Of a stretch of 12,997 bases of DNA, positions 6,714 through 12,997 are shown piece after piece. The DNA is from Fidelibacterota bacterium (GTDB lineage: Bacteria; Fidelibacterota; UBA2242; JAFGTP01). Position numbers and translations under genes: made by a program. A model generated the notes under the pieces. It had not been told where the DNA came from. It worked only from the letters and a program-made list of their open reading frames with translations, and searched no databases. How positions within the stretch are numbered: the stretch's first letter is position 1; each line of letters begins with the position of its first letter. The DNA lies in the NCBI GenBank assembly GCA_029939785.1, contig JAOZSG010000054.1, positions 1 to 12,997 of the forward strand. Reading direction: 5' to 3'.

Positions 6714-6827
6714 TCATGCTAACAATATGGAACAATTTGTTTCTGTATAAATTATATGATCTTTATAATTGATTTGCTGTATAAAGTTATCACCTTTTTT
6801 AACTTTTGAATCATCACTCGAATAATT
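6714..6827 (-). pseudogene. In-frame partial duplicate of the DUF4249-like lipoprotein gene
   Basis: About 100 bases (6729-6827) closely match 7325-7422 inside the lipoprotein gene just upstream. The translated remnant starts at NYSSDDSKVKKGDNF, continues IQQINYKDHIIYTE, and then stops at TGA 6714-6716. It aligns with residues 94-127 of the lipoprotein, with 22 of 34 residues identical and no gap or internal stop. It has no start codon or ribosome binding site and no recognisable sequence on either side. It is most likely the residue of a tandem paralogue whose remainder was deleted before or when the vapBC module came to lie next to it. Confidence 0.8.
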
Positions 6828-6861
6828 GTTCTTTTAACAATAGAGCCACACCTAAATGACT

Positions 6862-7701
6862 TTAATTTCCTTTAATCACTGTAAATATTGCCGAATCACA
6901 AGAAAAAGCAGTAAAGACACCTAGTCCACCTTCAATATTTGTTAAAGGTTCCTGTAAATCACGACTATCCTGATTTCTGGAAGAATATAAATCGGCATAT
7001 TCATTATTAACTGTATAAACTTTAATTCTATGTCTGCCTAAATGTGTGATTGATTGCTGGCGAATTTGAAATTTCAAATCTGAAATGGGAGGGAAAATAC
7101 GTTTTCGCATTTTGTCACCAAACATTGTTTCGATTTCCTCTGGATTTTCTTCAGTATTTTCTAATATAATATAAAACCAGGTTGCATTATCATTTTTCCA
7201 TGTAATGTCTATATTGCTTGATTCACTATTTTTCTTCCATTCTCTAATTTCAGAAAAACCAGCATTTTCAAAATCAGGAACTTCTAATATTGTATTCGAT
7301 AAAACTATATTTGTTGATGGAATCGGAACAGTTGTTTCTGCATAAATTTCATGATCTTTATAATTGATTTTCAATATAAAATTATCACCTGTTTCCACTT
7401 TTAAATCATCACCTGAATAATGATAATATCCACTATCTCCGGCAGAAGATTCCAAAGAATATTCTATGTCATTCTTTATCAAAATTACTTCAGCATCATT
7501 GATTGGAGGAGCATAGTTTGTATCAACATCCAGTGTTACAGTTGAATTGATTCTGATATCATCAATTCTTTCATTTGCATAAAGATATGCCTGGACAGCG
7601 ATAGATTCTGTTTCTGAAATCGCCAAACTATTATTTTCACAGGATATAAAAAATATTATTGAAATTATTGATAAAATTAGAAAAGTTTTTATTTTGATCA
7701 T
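6862..7701 (-). CDS. DUF4249-like outer-membrane lipoprotein
   Basis: The 279-residue protein starts with a lipoprotein signal peptide: basic MIKIK, a hydrophobic core, and lipobox IFFIS-Cys21, so it is anchored in a membrane, probably the outer one. Pattern features fit the DUF4249 family that accompanies TonB receptors in Bacteroidota: AVQAYLYANERIDDI near the N-terminus, APPINDAEVILIKND (64-78), a GYY...L.V..GDNF.LKINY stretch (91-115), AETTVPIP (121-128) and GGLGVF (258-263) near the end. These are probably Ig-like beta domains. The ATG has a strong Shine-Dalgarno (AAAGGAGATAGC-ATG). It lies 197 bases after the TonB receptor, separated by a repeat element that includes a possible promoter. 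The expected role is a surface partner of the receptor in binding or uptake; the ligand is unknown. A decayed partial copy follows downstream. Confidence 0.75.
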   Translation of the reverse strand: MIKIKTFLILSIISIIFFISCENNSLAISETESIAVQAYLYANERIDDIRINSTVTLDVDTNYAPPINDAEVILIKNDIEYSLESSAGDSGYYHYSGDDLKVETGDNFILKINYKDHEIYAETTVPIPSTNIVLSNTILEVPDFENAGFSEIREWKKNSESSNIDITWKNDNATWFYIILENTEENPEEIETMFGDKMRKRIFPPISDLKFQIRQQSITHLGRHRIKVYTVNNEYADLYSSRNQDSRDLQEPLTNIEGGLGVFTAFSCDSAIFTVIKGN

Positions 7702-7725
7702 GCTATCTCCTTTGTCTTTATTTTA

Positions 7726-7863
7726 CTCTGTCATCCTATCGAAGGATGCTCGAAGCTATATCTATCTGATTTTCAATTTTCAACCATTGTGCTCAGATGT
7801 ACATTTCGACAGGTTGTAAATCAGGTCAAAAATCAGGCTGATGACTGACTCAATGTGACAGAG
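7726..7863. repeat. REP/MITE-like intergenic element (138 bp)
   Basis: Perfect 8-bp inverted repeats, CTCTGTCA (7726-7733) and TGACAGAG (7856-7863), bound the segment. The left end carries a hairpin CATCCT-ATCGA-AGGATG (7732-7748). The right end has matching parts, CATTTCGACAGG near 7802-7813 and CAATGTGACAGAG at the border. GTCATCC...TCGAAGGATG and GTCACATTG...TCGAAATG are the recurring themes of REP-like elements scattered between genes in many genomes. It fills most of the space between the TonB receptor and its downstream lipoprotein gene. Confidence 0.6.
7755..7783 (-). promoter_or_regulatory. Possible promoter of the DUF4249-like lipoprotein gene
   Basis: On the minus strand TTGAAA (7778-7783) and TATAGC (7755-7760) are 17 bases apart, inside the repeat element and about 55 bases before the ATG. 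The -35 match is good (5/6), the -10 match fair (4/6). It could allow expression of the lipoprotein independent of the receptor. Confidence 0.35.
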
Positions 7864-7898
7864 CCTTAATTTTTCATTTTTTCATTAAACTTTTGACA

Positions 7899-10328
7899 CT
7901 ACTTTAAATGTAGTTTAAAAAATATTGATGGTGTAAAACCTAAAAAGTTTACATCTGAAACAACAATTGGAGTAACATCCAGATTGTATTCTCGATATGA
8001 AATATTATCATGATTATAAAGATTATAAATAGATAACCCCACATCCCAAAAATAATTTTCTGTTTTAAATTGTTTTCCAACACTGATATCCATTCTATGA
8101 TAGTCAGGTAAACGATAGGCATTTTTATCTCCTACATGAAAATAACTAAACTCAGTTCCATCAAGCATTGTCAAAAAATATTGACTTTCCGGAATTGTTG
8201 TAGGACTTCCGGTTGTATAAACCCATGTTGCTGAAAACGTCCAATCTTTCCATTTATAAGTGCCAACAGATTTGAATTCGTGAGTTCTATCCTGAGATGC
8301 AGAGTATGCTTCACCATTATTTATACCCGGAAAAGTATAATCCACACTACCCAAAGTATAACTTATCCAGCCCTTGAATTTTCCAAATTTCTTCTGAGCA
8401 AGAAATTCTACACCTTTTGCTGTACCATTACCAAAAAAGAAATAATTATTATAATCCGCACCTTTATGATATCTTCGACTGAATTCAATCAAATTATTCA
8501 TGGTTTTGTAATATGCCTGTACTTCAAATAAATAAGATTCATTACTATATGTCAATCCTGAAATATAATGATATGAACTGGATGGCTTCAAATCTTCATT
8601 GGCAGTTAGCCAAAACTTATCACTTCCCTGAAGAACATTTTCATTATTTATACTATTGATAAATTGATAATATTTTCCCAAGGCACCTTTTAATTTTAAA
8701 TGTTCTGTTAATTTGTAATCAAATGACAATCTTGGAGCAATATATATTTTATTAGTTTGATCATAATAATTTGCTCGAATTCCGCCAATTATATTCAGTA
8801 ATGGATTTACTTTCCATTTATCCTGTATATAACCTGCAAATGTTATTGAGTTTGAATTTACATCCAATATTGGAATTGTATCACGTAAAGTAGCTTCATA
8901 ATTGGTATGAATGTCTGAATAGAACATACCAAAATCTATTAAATGGTTTTGATTGAATTGCCAGTGATTATCAAAATTTATACTCCAATCATTAACTGTA
9001 TTGCTCTCATCCTGAGCAAAACCACCAATTCTGGTTCTTGAACTATCATTTCCGGAAGTATTGGCTCCATTAAAACTTAAATCCTGATTAAAATTACTCT
9101 TAAAATTAGAATTGGAAACCATAACATTTGTAAACAATCGACTACCCCATTGATGTCCCCATTTTAAACTTCCTGCAACATTTCCCCATTCTGTTGTTTT
9201 TGCATTTGATAATGATGAAAAAGAGTCATTTCCACCTGTTTTAAACCCACCTTCTCTCTCTATATCACTTGATTCATCAAGATTATCCTGGCCTGAATAT
9301 AAACTGAAAGTTAAAAAATCTCTCTTAGTAGGATTATATGAAAGTTTTGTATTAATATCATAATAATAGAAACTTGGTCCAATATCTTCCTGAATAGCAC
9401 CTCCTCTCTTACCACCTGATCTCATACTAGTACTACTTGAATTATTAATTACTTCTTCTCCAGTAACATATTCAAACATACTTTCATAAAATGGTGTTTT
9501 TATCAAATCCGTATATGATCTTCGACCACTAATCAAAAATGTTGCTTTATCATTTAGTAATGGTGTTGAATATAAAATGTTTGCTGAAAGTAAATTTGCA
9601 CCAAAATCAAATCGTCTTTCATTTCCACCTTTTTTGCCTGTTAATTCAACAACACTTGATAATCTTCCACCAAATTTTGCCGGATATCCACCTTTATATA
9701 CCTGAACGTCTTTAATAGCATCTGAATTAAATGCACTAAACATTCCAAAGAAATGATCAACATGGTATAAGGTCATTCCATCCAGTAATGTCATATTCTG
9801 ATTTGGTGTTCCGCCACGAATATACAATCCGCCTTTTCCATCACCAACATTACTAATTCCGGGAAGTAATTTTAATGAATGAAAAATATCTGTTTCACCT
9901 AAACTTGGAAGAAATTTCAGTTCTTTAGTTGAAAGTGTAATTTGACTTACATCACCACCGGATGCATTCATTATTTCGTATTTATCTGCAACAACTTCTA
10001 CTGAATTCAAATTTAATGATGTTGATTTAAGTTCTATTCTTAATAATTGATCTTTATTTATTTCATTTGCATTAATAAAATCTTTTGTATGATAGCCAAT
10101 ATATGAAACTTTTAAAGTACAAATTCCAACAGGAATATTTGGTAATACAAAAAAACCTTCAGAATTGGATGCAACTCCAATATCAAATGAGGGAATAATG
10201 ACATTTGCATAAGGAAGTGATTCTCCGGTATTCTCATCAAAAACATATCCTCGAATGTCTTTTACATCATTTGCAAATAAATTAAAAGATAATATTATAG
10301 TATAAAACGTTAAAAATATTTTTTTCAT
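7899..10328 (-). CDS. TonB-dependent outer-membrane receptor with N-terminal carboxypeptidase-regulatory-like domain
   Basis: The 809-residue receptor imports a ligand across the outer membrane using energy from TonB-ExbB-ExbD. It has a signal peptide (MKKIFLTFYTIILSFNLFA, 1-19), a carboxypeptidase-regulatory-like beta domain (about 24-102: IRGYVFDENTGESLPYANV, GVASNSEGFFVLPNIPVG, VSYIGY), a plug domain (about 108-230: LGETDIFHSLKLLPGISN, GGLYIRGGTPNQNMTLLDG, VQVYKGGYPAKFGGRLSSVV), then a beta barrel of about 570 residues ending in the aromatic-containing strand PSIFFKLHLK. The frame is open further upstream to 10379, but ATG 10328 is preceded by GGAGAG and starts the signal peptide. It overlaps the stop codon of the upstream lipoprotein gene as ATGA, so the two are translationally coupled. 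The compact size and non-SusD partners argue against a canonical SusC glycan importer. The ligand is unknown. Confidence 0.93.
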   Translation of the reverse strand: MKKIFLTFYTIILSFNLFANDVKDIRGYVFDENTGESLPYANVIIPSFDIGVASNSEGFFVLPNIPVGICTLKVSYIGYHTKDFINANEINKDQLLRIELKSTSLNLNSVEVVADKYEIMNASGGDVSQITLSTKELKFLPSLGETDIFHSLKLLPGISNVGDGKGGLYIRGGTPNQNMTLLDGMTLYHVDHFFGMFSAFNSDAIKDVQVYKGGYPAKFGGRLSSVVELTGKKGGNERRFDFGANLLSANILYSTPLLNDKATFLISGRRSYTDLIKTPFYESMFEYVTGEEVINNSSSTSMRSGGKRGGAIQEDIGPSFYYYDINTKLSYNPTKRDFLTFSLYSGQDNLDESSDIEREGGFKTGGNDSFSSLSNAKTTEWGNVAGSLKWGHQWGSRLFTNVMVSNSNFKSNFNQDLSFNGANTSGNDSSRTRIGGFAQDESNTVNDWSINFDNHWQFNQNHLIDFGMFYSDIHTNYEATLRDTIPILDVNSNSITFAGYIQDKWKVNPLLNIIGGIRANYYDQTNKIYIAPRLSFDYKLTEHLKLKGALGKYYQFINSINNENVLQGSDKFWLTANEDLKPSSSYHYISGLTYSNESYLFEVQAYYKTMNNLIEFSRRYHKGADYNNYFFFGNGTAKGVEFLAQKKFGKFKGWISYTLGSVDYTFPGINNGEAYSASQDRTHEFKSVGTYKWKDWTFSATWVYTTGSPTTIPESQYFLTMLDGTEFSYFHVGDKNAYRLPDYHRMDISVGKQFKTENYFWDVGLSIYNLYNHDNISYREYNLDVTPIVVSDVNFLGFTPSIFFKLHLK

Positions 10329-11134
10329 TTGATCTCTCCGGTCGATACAGTCTTTTTGGATAAATTTATTTTTATCCATTTTTCAAATGAAGTTTGTGTT
10401 CTTTGTTTAGAAGGCCTGTTGCCTGAGGACATTCCGCCTCTTCCTCCACCGCCTCTTCCTCCACTTCCTCTGCGTCCACCACCACCTTGGCTACCACGAC
10501 CTTTCCCCATTGATTCCTGACCATGTGCACCGGATAAATTTCCTCTCACCATTTTACCAAGTTCCATACCTACTGCCATTATATCATTTTCGTTTTTTAG
10601 TAAAGCCGAAAACGGAACTTTCAATTCATAAACCAGATTGTTATTATTTCTGCTTAAAATCAATTCTATATTCTTTTCATTATTATATAATGGGTATATT
10701 GTTTTCTCATCTTTTCCTGTAAAAAACTCAAATTCTGTTTGTATGTGTGGCGAGTAACTATTTCCTTCTTTTTCTCGTCTCATCATATTTTTTCGTAATT
10801 CCATAGGAACCCCGATTGGAAATTTTATACCATAACGTTTATTTTTTTTACCTTTTGTGTCAAACCAAAAAGTTAACCCATTCATAAAAATATCTCTGTT
10901 AAATCTTTGGTTTGCACTTATCATACAAATATATATATAATTATCATCATTTTTGAAGCCATAACTAATGTTTGAATCTTCAATATATTCAAGGTTACCT
11001 GTCCACTCCTGATAATCTCCATCAATATTTATTGGATTCTCTGCCCATGTATTTTGATATAAAATATTACTTCCACATGAAAAAAGCATTAACACAGAAC
11101 TCATTAATATTACTAATCTTATAAAATTTTTCAC
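10325..11134 (-). CDS. Lipoprotein with CBM9/DOMON-like domain and Gly/Arg-rich segment
   Basis: The 269-residue protein has a lipoprotein signal peptide with lipobox LMLFS-Cys20. Residues 33-195 resemble the CBM9/DOMON-like beta-sandwich proteins that start with IDGDYQEWTG (37-46), followed by ISYGFKNDDNYIYICM (56-71) and MNGLTFWFDTKGKKNKRYGI (84-103), ending in LVYELKVPFSAL (167-178). Related domains bind sugars, haem or similar ligands; here the ligand is unknown. Residues 210-240 are almost only Gly, Arg and Ser, with GGRGGGGRGG-type repeats, and a short polar tail (241-269) follows. Translation starts at GTG with a good Shine-Dalgarno (AAAGGTGA). The stop codon overlaps the start of the TonB receptor gene by four bases. 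The two should be made in fixed proportion and probably cooperate at the outer membrane. Confidence 0.75.
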   Translation of the reverse strand: MKNFIRLVILMSSVLMLFSCGSNILYQNTWAENPINIDGDYQEWTGNLEYIEDSNISYGFKNDDNYIYICMISANQRFNRDIFMNGLTFWFDTKGKKNKRYGIKFPIGVPMELRKNMMRREKEGNSYSPHIQTEFEFFTGKDEKTIYPLYNNEKNIELILSRNNNNLVYELKVPFSALLKNENDIMAVGMELGKMVRGNLSGAHGQESMGKGRGSQGGGGRRGSGGRGGGGRGGMSSGNRPSKQRTQTSFEKWIKINLSKKTVSTGEIK

Positions 11135-11311
11135 TGTTTCACCTTTTAATTTAATCGTTAGTTTTTCACTTTATATTAAAACTTACAACATTATTATAAA
11201 TTTAAAATATTTAGATTTAGACAATTATATCTATGAAAAGTTAAATGTAAATTGAAAGAAAATAATTCAAATAATTCTTAAAAAAAACTTTAATAATAAT
11301 GCAAAAAGTAT

Positions 11312-11348
11312 TTGACATTATGTATAAAATTTTTTACATTAAGTAAAA
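11312..11348 (+). promoter_or_regulatory. Promoter and palindromic operator of the membrane protein/XRE pair
   Basis: TTGACA (11312-11317, full match to the -35 consensus) is followed after 17 bases by TACATT (11335-11340). A perfect inverted repeat, TTTTAC-ATTAA-GTAAAA (11332-11348), covers the -10 and the expected start site. That is a likely operator for the XRE repressor encoded by the second gene. The first ATG lies 40 bases further on. Confidence 0.6.
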
Positions 11349-11387
11349 TATACAGTACTAAAACATTTAGAAAGAAAGGCAAAAAAT

Positions 11388-11810
11388 ATGACATTTAAAG
11401 AAAAAAGTACATGGGTTCATCTTGTTACAACCATTATTATCTTTGGATTCTACTTCTCCAAAACATTTACCGTATTTTTTAGTTCAAAAACAGTAGATCC
11501 GAATCTTTTTAATCTTTTTATATCAGCAGTTATATTGTTGATTATAATAGAGATTATTTTACATATTATTTTAGGCATCTTATTTTACAAGCAATCTGAA
11601 AAAGGTGAGGATGAACGAGATAATTTAATTGAGTTAAAAGCAACAAAAGTATCTTATTTTATTCTCGTTTTAGGTGTTTGGATAACAGCAGCAAGTATAA
11701 TAAAAATTACATCTCCATTTATTTTAGCTAATATTATTATGGCCTTTTTTATCCTTGCAGAAATAGTAGGCTGGTCTATTCAGTTATTTCATTATCGGAG
11801 AGGAATCTGA
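11388..11810 (+). CDS. Four-helix integral membrane protein, partner of an XRE regulator
   Basis: The 140-residue protein has four hydrophobic segments (about 9-31, 42-66, 86-105, 110-133) and a charged loop GEDERDNLIELKATK (73-87) between the second and third. This layout recalls DUF2178-like and related small membrane proteins that are encoded next to small XRE regulators in many bacteria and archaea; their function is not known. An AAAGG Shine-Dalgarno precedes the ATG, and a good promoter with a palindrome lies upstream. The regulator gene starts one base after the stop codon, so the two form one transcript. The pair may sense membrane or envelope conditions, but this is inference from gene context only. 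Confidence 0.75.
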   Translation: MTFKEKSTWVHLVTTIIIFGFYFSKTFTVFFSSKTVDPNLFNLFISAVILLIIIEIILHIILGILFYKQSEKGEDERDNLIELKATKVSYFILVLGVWITAASIIKITSPFILANIIMAFFILAEIVGWSIQLFHYRRGI

Positions 11811-11811
11811 T

Positions 11812-12033
11812 ATGAAAAAAAGTAATATCCGTAATAATATCAGAAAATTACGATTTAATAATAATGAAATGACTCAACAAACGCTTGCAGATAAAATTGG
11901 TGCAACAAGGCAAACCATTCACCATATTGAATCCGAAAAATACTCACCATCATTAGAAATGGCATTTCGTATTGCTAATGTTTTTGAAGTACCTTTGGAA
12001 GATGTGTTTCAATATAAATTGGATACAAAATAA
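11812..12033 (+). CDS. XRE-family helix-turn-helix transcriptional regulator (YozG/SdpR-like small type)
   Basis: The 73-residue protein is a single XRE (Cro/CI-type) DNA-binding domain. The helix-turn-helix spans about 21-42 (TQQTLADKIGATRQTIHHIE), followed by SEKYSPSLEMAFRIANVFEVPLEDVFQY, the usual dimer-forming part. It has no ligand domain, so any signal would come from its membrane-protein partner or another factor. The ATG follows the upstream stop codon by one base and has AGAGG as ribosome binding site within the upstream gene's last codons. It probably represses its own operon through the palindrome at 11332-11348. The gene converges on the Fe-S protein gene with a single base between the stop codons. 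Confidence 0.9.
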   Translation: MKKSNIRNNIRKLRFNNNEMTQQTLADKIGATRQTIHHIESEKYSPSLEMAFRIANVFEVPLEDVFQYKLDTK

Positions 12034-12034
12034 A

Positions 12035-12997
12035 TCATAGTTTTTTATTTTTTATTAATCTTTCAAGATATCTGGATTTAACCTGCTTCATTGCAAGAAC
12101 TTGTTTTATTGGTGGTAACTTTAGGAATACTCCAAGTACTGCAGCTAAAGCTCTATGGCTGAACAATACCCGGTTATCAAACAACATATCATGAAATGTT
12201 CCCCGCTCAATAGCCATAATAACAACACGATGGGTTGTATTCATTGGGGTAATTACACGCTTTGGGCGTGAAATTAATAAAATCGAATTCTCATTACAGG
12301 AGCGTTCACAAAGCCCACAACCCAGACAAATTTCTTCATTTAATTTTACTATTTTCTTATTGGAATTTTTGGGATCATTTGCTGAGACCAAAGAAAGTGC
12401 CTCAACCGGACAAACATTTACACATTTACCACAACCTGTGCAATTTAATGTATTTATTTCTGGTAAGAAATTGGTTGTATGTACTGGATTCATTAATGCA
12501 AATCGTCTGGCAGCAACCATTGCTTCACAACAACATCCACAGCAATTACAAATAAAAGCAACACTTTCCCGAACATTCTCACCAAATTGGACAAGATTAT
12601 GATCATAGGCTTTTTGTAATAAATCAATACCTTCTTTGGCATCGACAGAACGTGCATGTTCATGCTTAATCAATGAAAAAGCAGTAGTATTAAATGACAT
12701 ACATATTTCTAACGGAGCATTACAAGCTTTATCTAAATGAAACATTTTATGACGACAATAACATGTACTAATTCCAATATGTGTGGCAGTTTTAATTACT
12801 TCCGATGCTCTTTCATAATCCAAAACATGAATTGCATTCTCATCAGACAATGCTAATTCATTTACAAAAACTCGACCTAACTGTGTATCTCCTCTGGTAA
12901 ATAAATCCTTTACAAAATCCTCTTCAACATTTAAATATTGATAAAATAATTCACTTAAAGCTTTTTGATCAATGTCATTCCTGACACGCATAAGAGA
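12035..12997 (-). CDS. Cysteine-rich 4Fe-4S ferredoxin-domain protein (5' end outside window)
   Basis: The C-terminal 320 residues are present, and the frame stays open through the right edge. An ATG at 12991 is probably internal, because the two codons before it give Ser-Leu, matching the SLMR context I recall for longer family members. Numbered from that Met: CYC (77-79), Cys90 and Cys97, a CNCCGCCC cluster (148-155), then two ferredoxin motifs, CTGCGKCVNVCP (184-195) and CLGCGLCERSC (222-232), each binding one 4Fe-4S cluster; the second lacks the usual final proline. The C-terminal region (246-318) has no cysteine and is moderately hydrophobic (FSHRALAAVLGVFLKLPP). It is likely a cytoplasmic or membrane-associated electron-transfer protein of anaerobic metabolism. 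The partner and reaction are unknown, and the extra cysteines could hold a third metal site. Confidence 0.88.
   Translation of the reverse strand, partial: SLMRVRNDIDQKALSELFYQYLNVEEDFVKDLFTRGDTQLGRVFVNELALSDENAIHVLDYERASEVIKTATHIGISTCYCRHKMFHLDKACNAPLEICMSFNTTAFSLIKHEHARSVDAKEGIDLLQKAYDHNLVQFGENVRESVAFICNCCGCCCEAMVAARRFALMNPVHTTNFLPEINTLNCTGCGKCVNVCPVEALSLVSANDPKNSNKKIVKLNEEICLGCGLCERSCNENSILLISRPKRVITPMNTTHRVVIMAIERGTFHDMLFDNRVLFSHRALAAVLGVFLKLPPIKQVLAMKQVKSRYLERLIKNKKL

Noticed and set aside
6825..6841. Hairpin ATTGTT-CTTTT-AACAAT as terminator of the lipoprotein gene
   Set aside because: The stem is only six mostly A:T pairs and is not followed by a T-run; it also lies at the end of the partial duplicate.
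8280..8531. Plus-strand open frame inside the TonB receptor
   Set aside because: Antisense shadow of the barrel-coding region; no start signal and no recognisable domain.
10329..10520. Plus-strand proline-rich reading frame
   Set aside because: The proline runs are only the complement of the Gly/Arg codons of the lipoprotein gene.
11135..11311. Promoter of the lipoprotein-TonB operon
   Set aside because: The region is very A+T-rich with many partial matches to -10 and -35 boxes; none has both good hexamers and correct spacing, so I do not choose one.
12262..12602. Two overlapping plus-strand frames opposite the Fe-S protein
   Set aside because: They are shadows of a cysteine-rich coding region with clear ferredoxin motifs on the other strand.

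Overview
The window is a strongly A+T-rich piece of a bacterial chromosome. It looks like an anaerobe or near-anaerobe of the FCB group (Bacteroidota and neighbouring candidate phyla). Supporting signs are a short primary sigma factor without region 1.1, a TonB-dependent receptor with an N-terminal carboxypeptidase-regulatory-like domain flanked by lipoproteins, and a cysteine-rich protein with two 4Fe-4S clusters. The exact phylum cannot be fixed from this sequence alone.

Layout, left to right. A tRNA-Arg(CCG) on the minus strand (243-315) is divergent from a plus-strand secreted protein (369-1643). That protein is a degenerate L,D-transpeptidase fused to two NTF2-like domains. It converges, with overlapping stop codons, on a minus-strand pair: an M24 aminopeptidase P (2068-3843, probable GTG start) and a small membrane protein with a TPR-like tail (1640-2056). 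Upstream of these lie the housekeeping genes rpoD (4206-5066) and rpsU (3986-4183), a tight pair with a good promoter and an intrinsic terminator. From 5067 to 5937 there is no intact gene. This gap contains the rpoD promoter, a decayed AAA/DUF4143-type ATPase (5390-5640) and the terminator of a vapBC toxin-antitoxin module (5938-6611), whose promoter carries direct and inverted repeats.

The largest functional unit is an outer-membrane cluster on the minus strand. It has a lipoprotein with a CBM9/DOMON-like domain and a Gly/Arg-rich segment (10325-11134), an 809-residue TonB-dependent receptor translationally coupled to it by an ATGA overlap (7899-10328), and a DUF4249-like lipoprotein (6862-7701). 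The last gene follows a 138-bp REP/MITE-like element and is itself followed by an in-frame, decayed partial duplicate (6714-6827). The likely role is TonB-powered uptake or surface binding of an unknown ligand.

At the right, a plus-strand pair encodes a four-helix membrane protein and an XRE-type repressor (11388-12033) behind a promoter with a palindrome over its -10 region. It converges, one base apart, on a cysteine-rich ferredoxin-type protein (12035 to the window edge) whose N-terminus lies outside the window.

The most unusual items are the catalytically broken L,D-transpeptidase, the RGG-like lipoprotein coupled to a TonB receptor, the partial duplicate of the lipoprotein gene, and the rpoD-rpsU pairing without dnaG.
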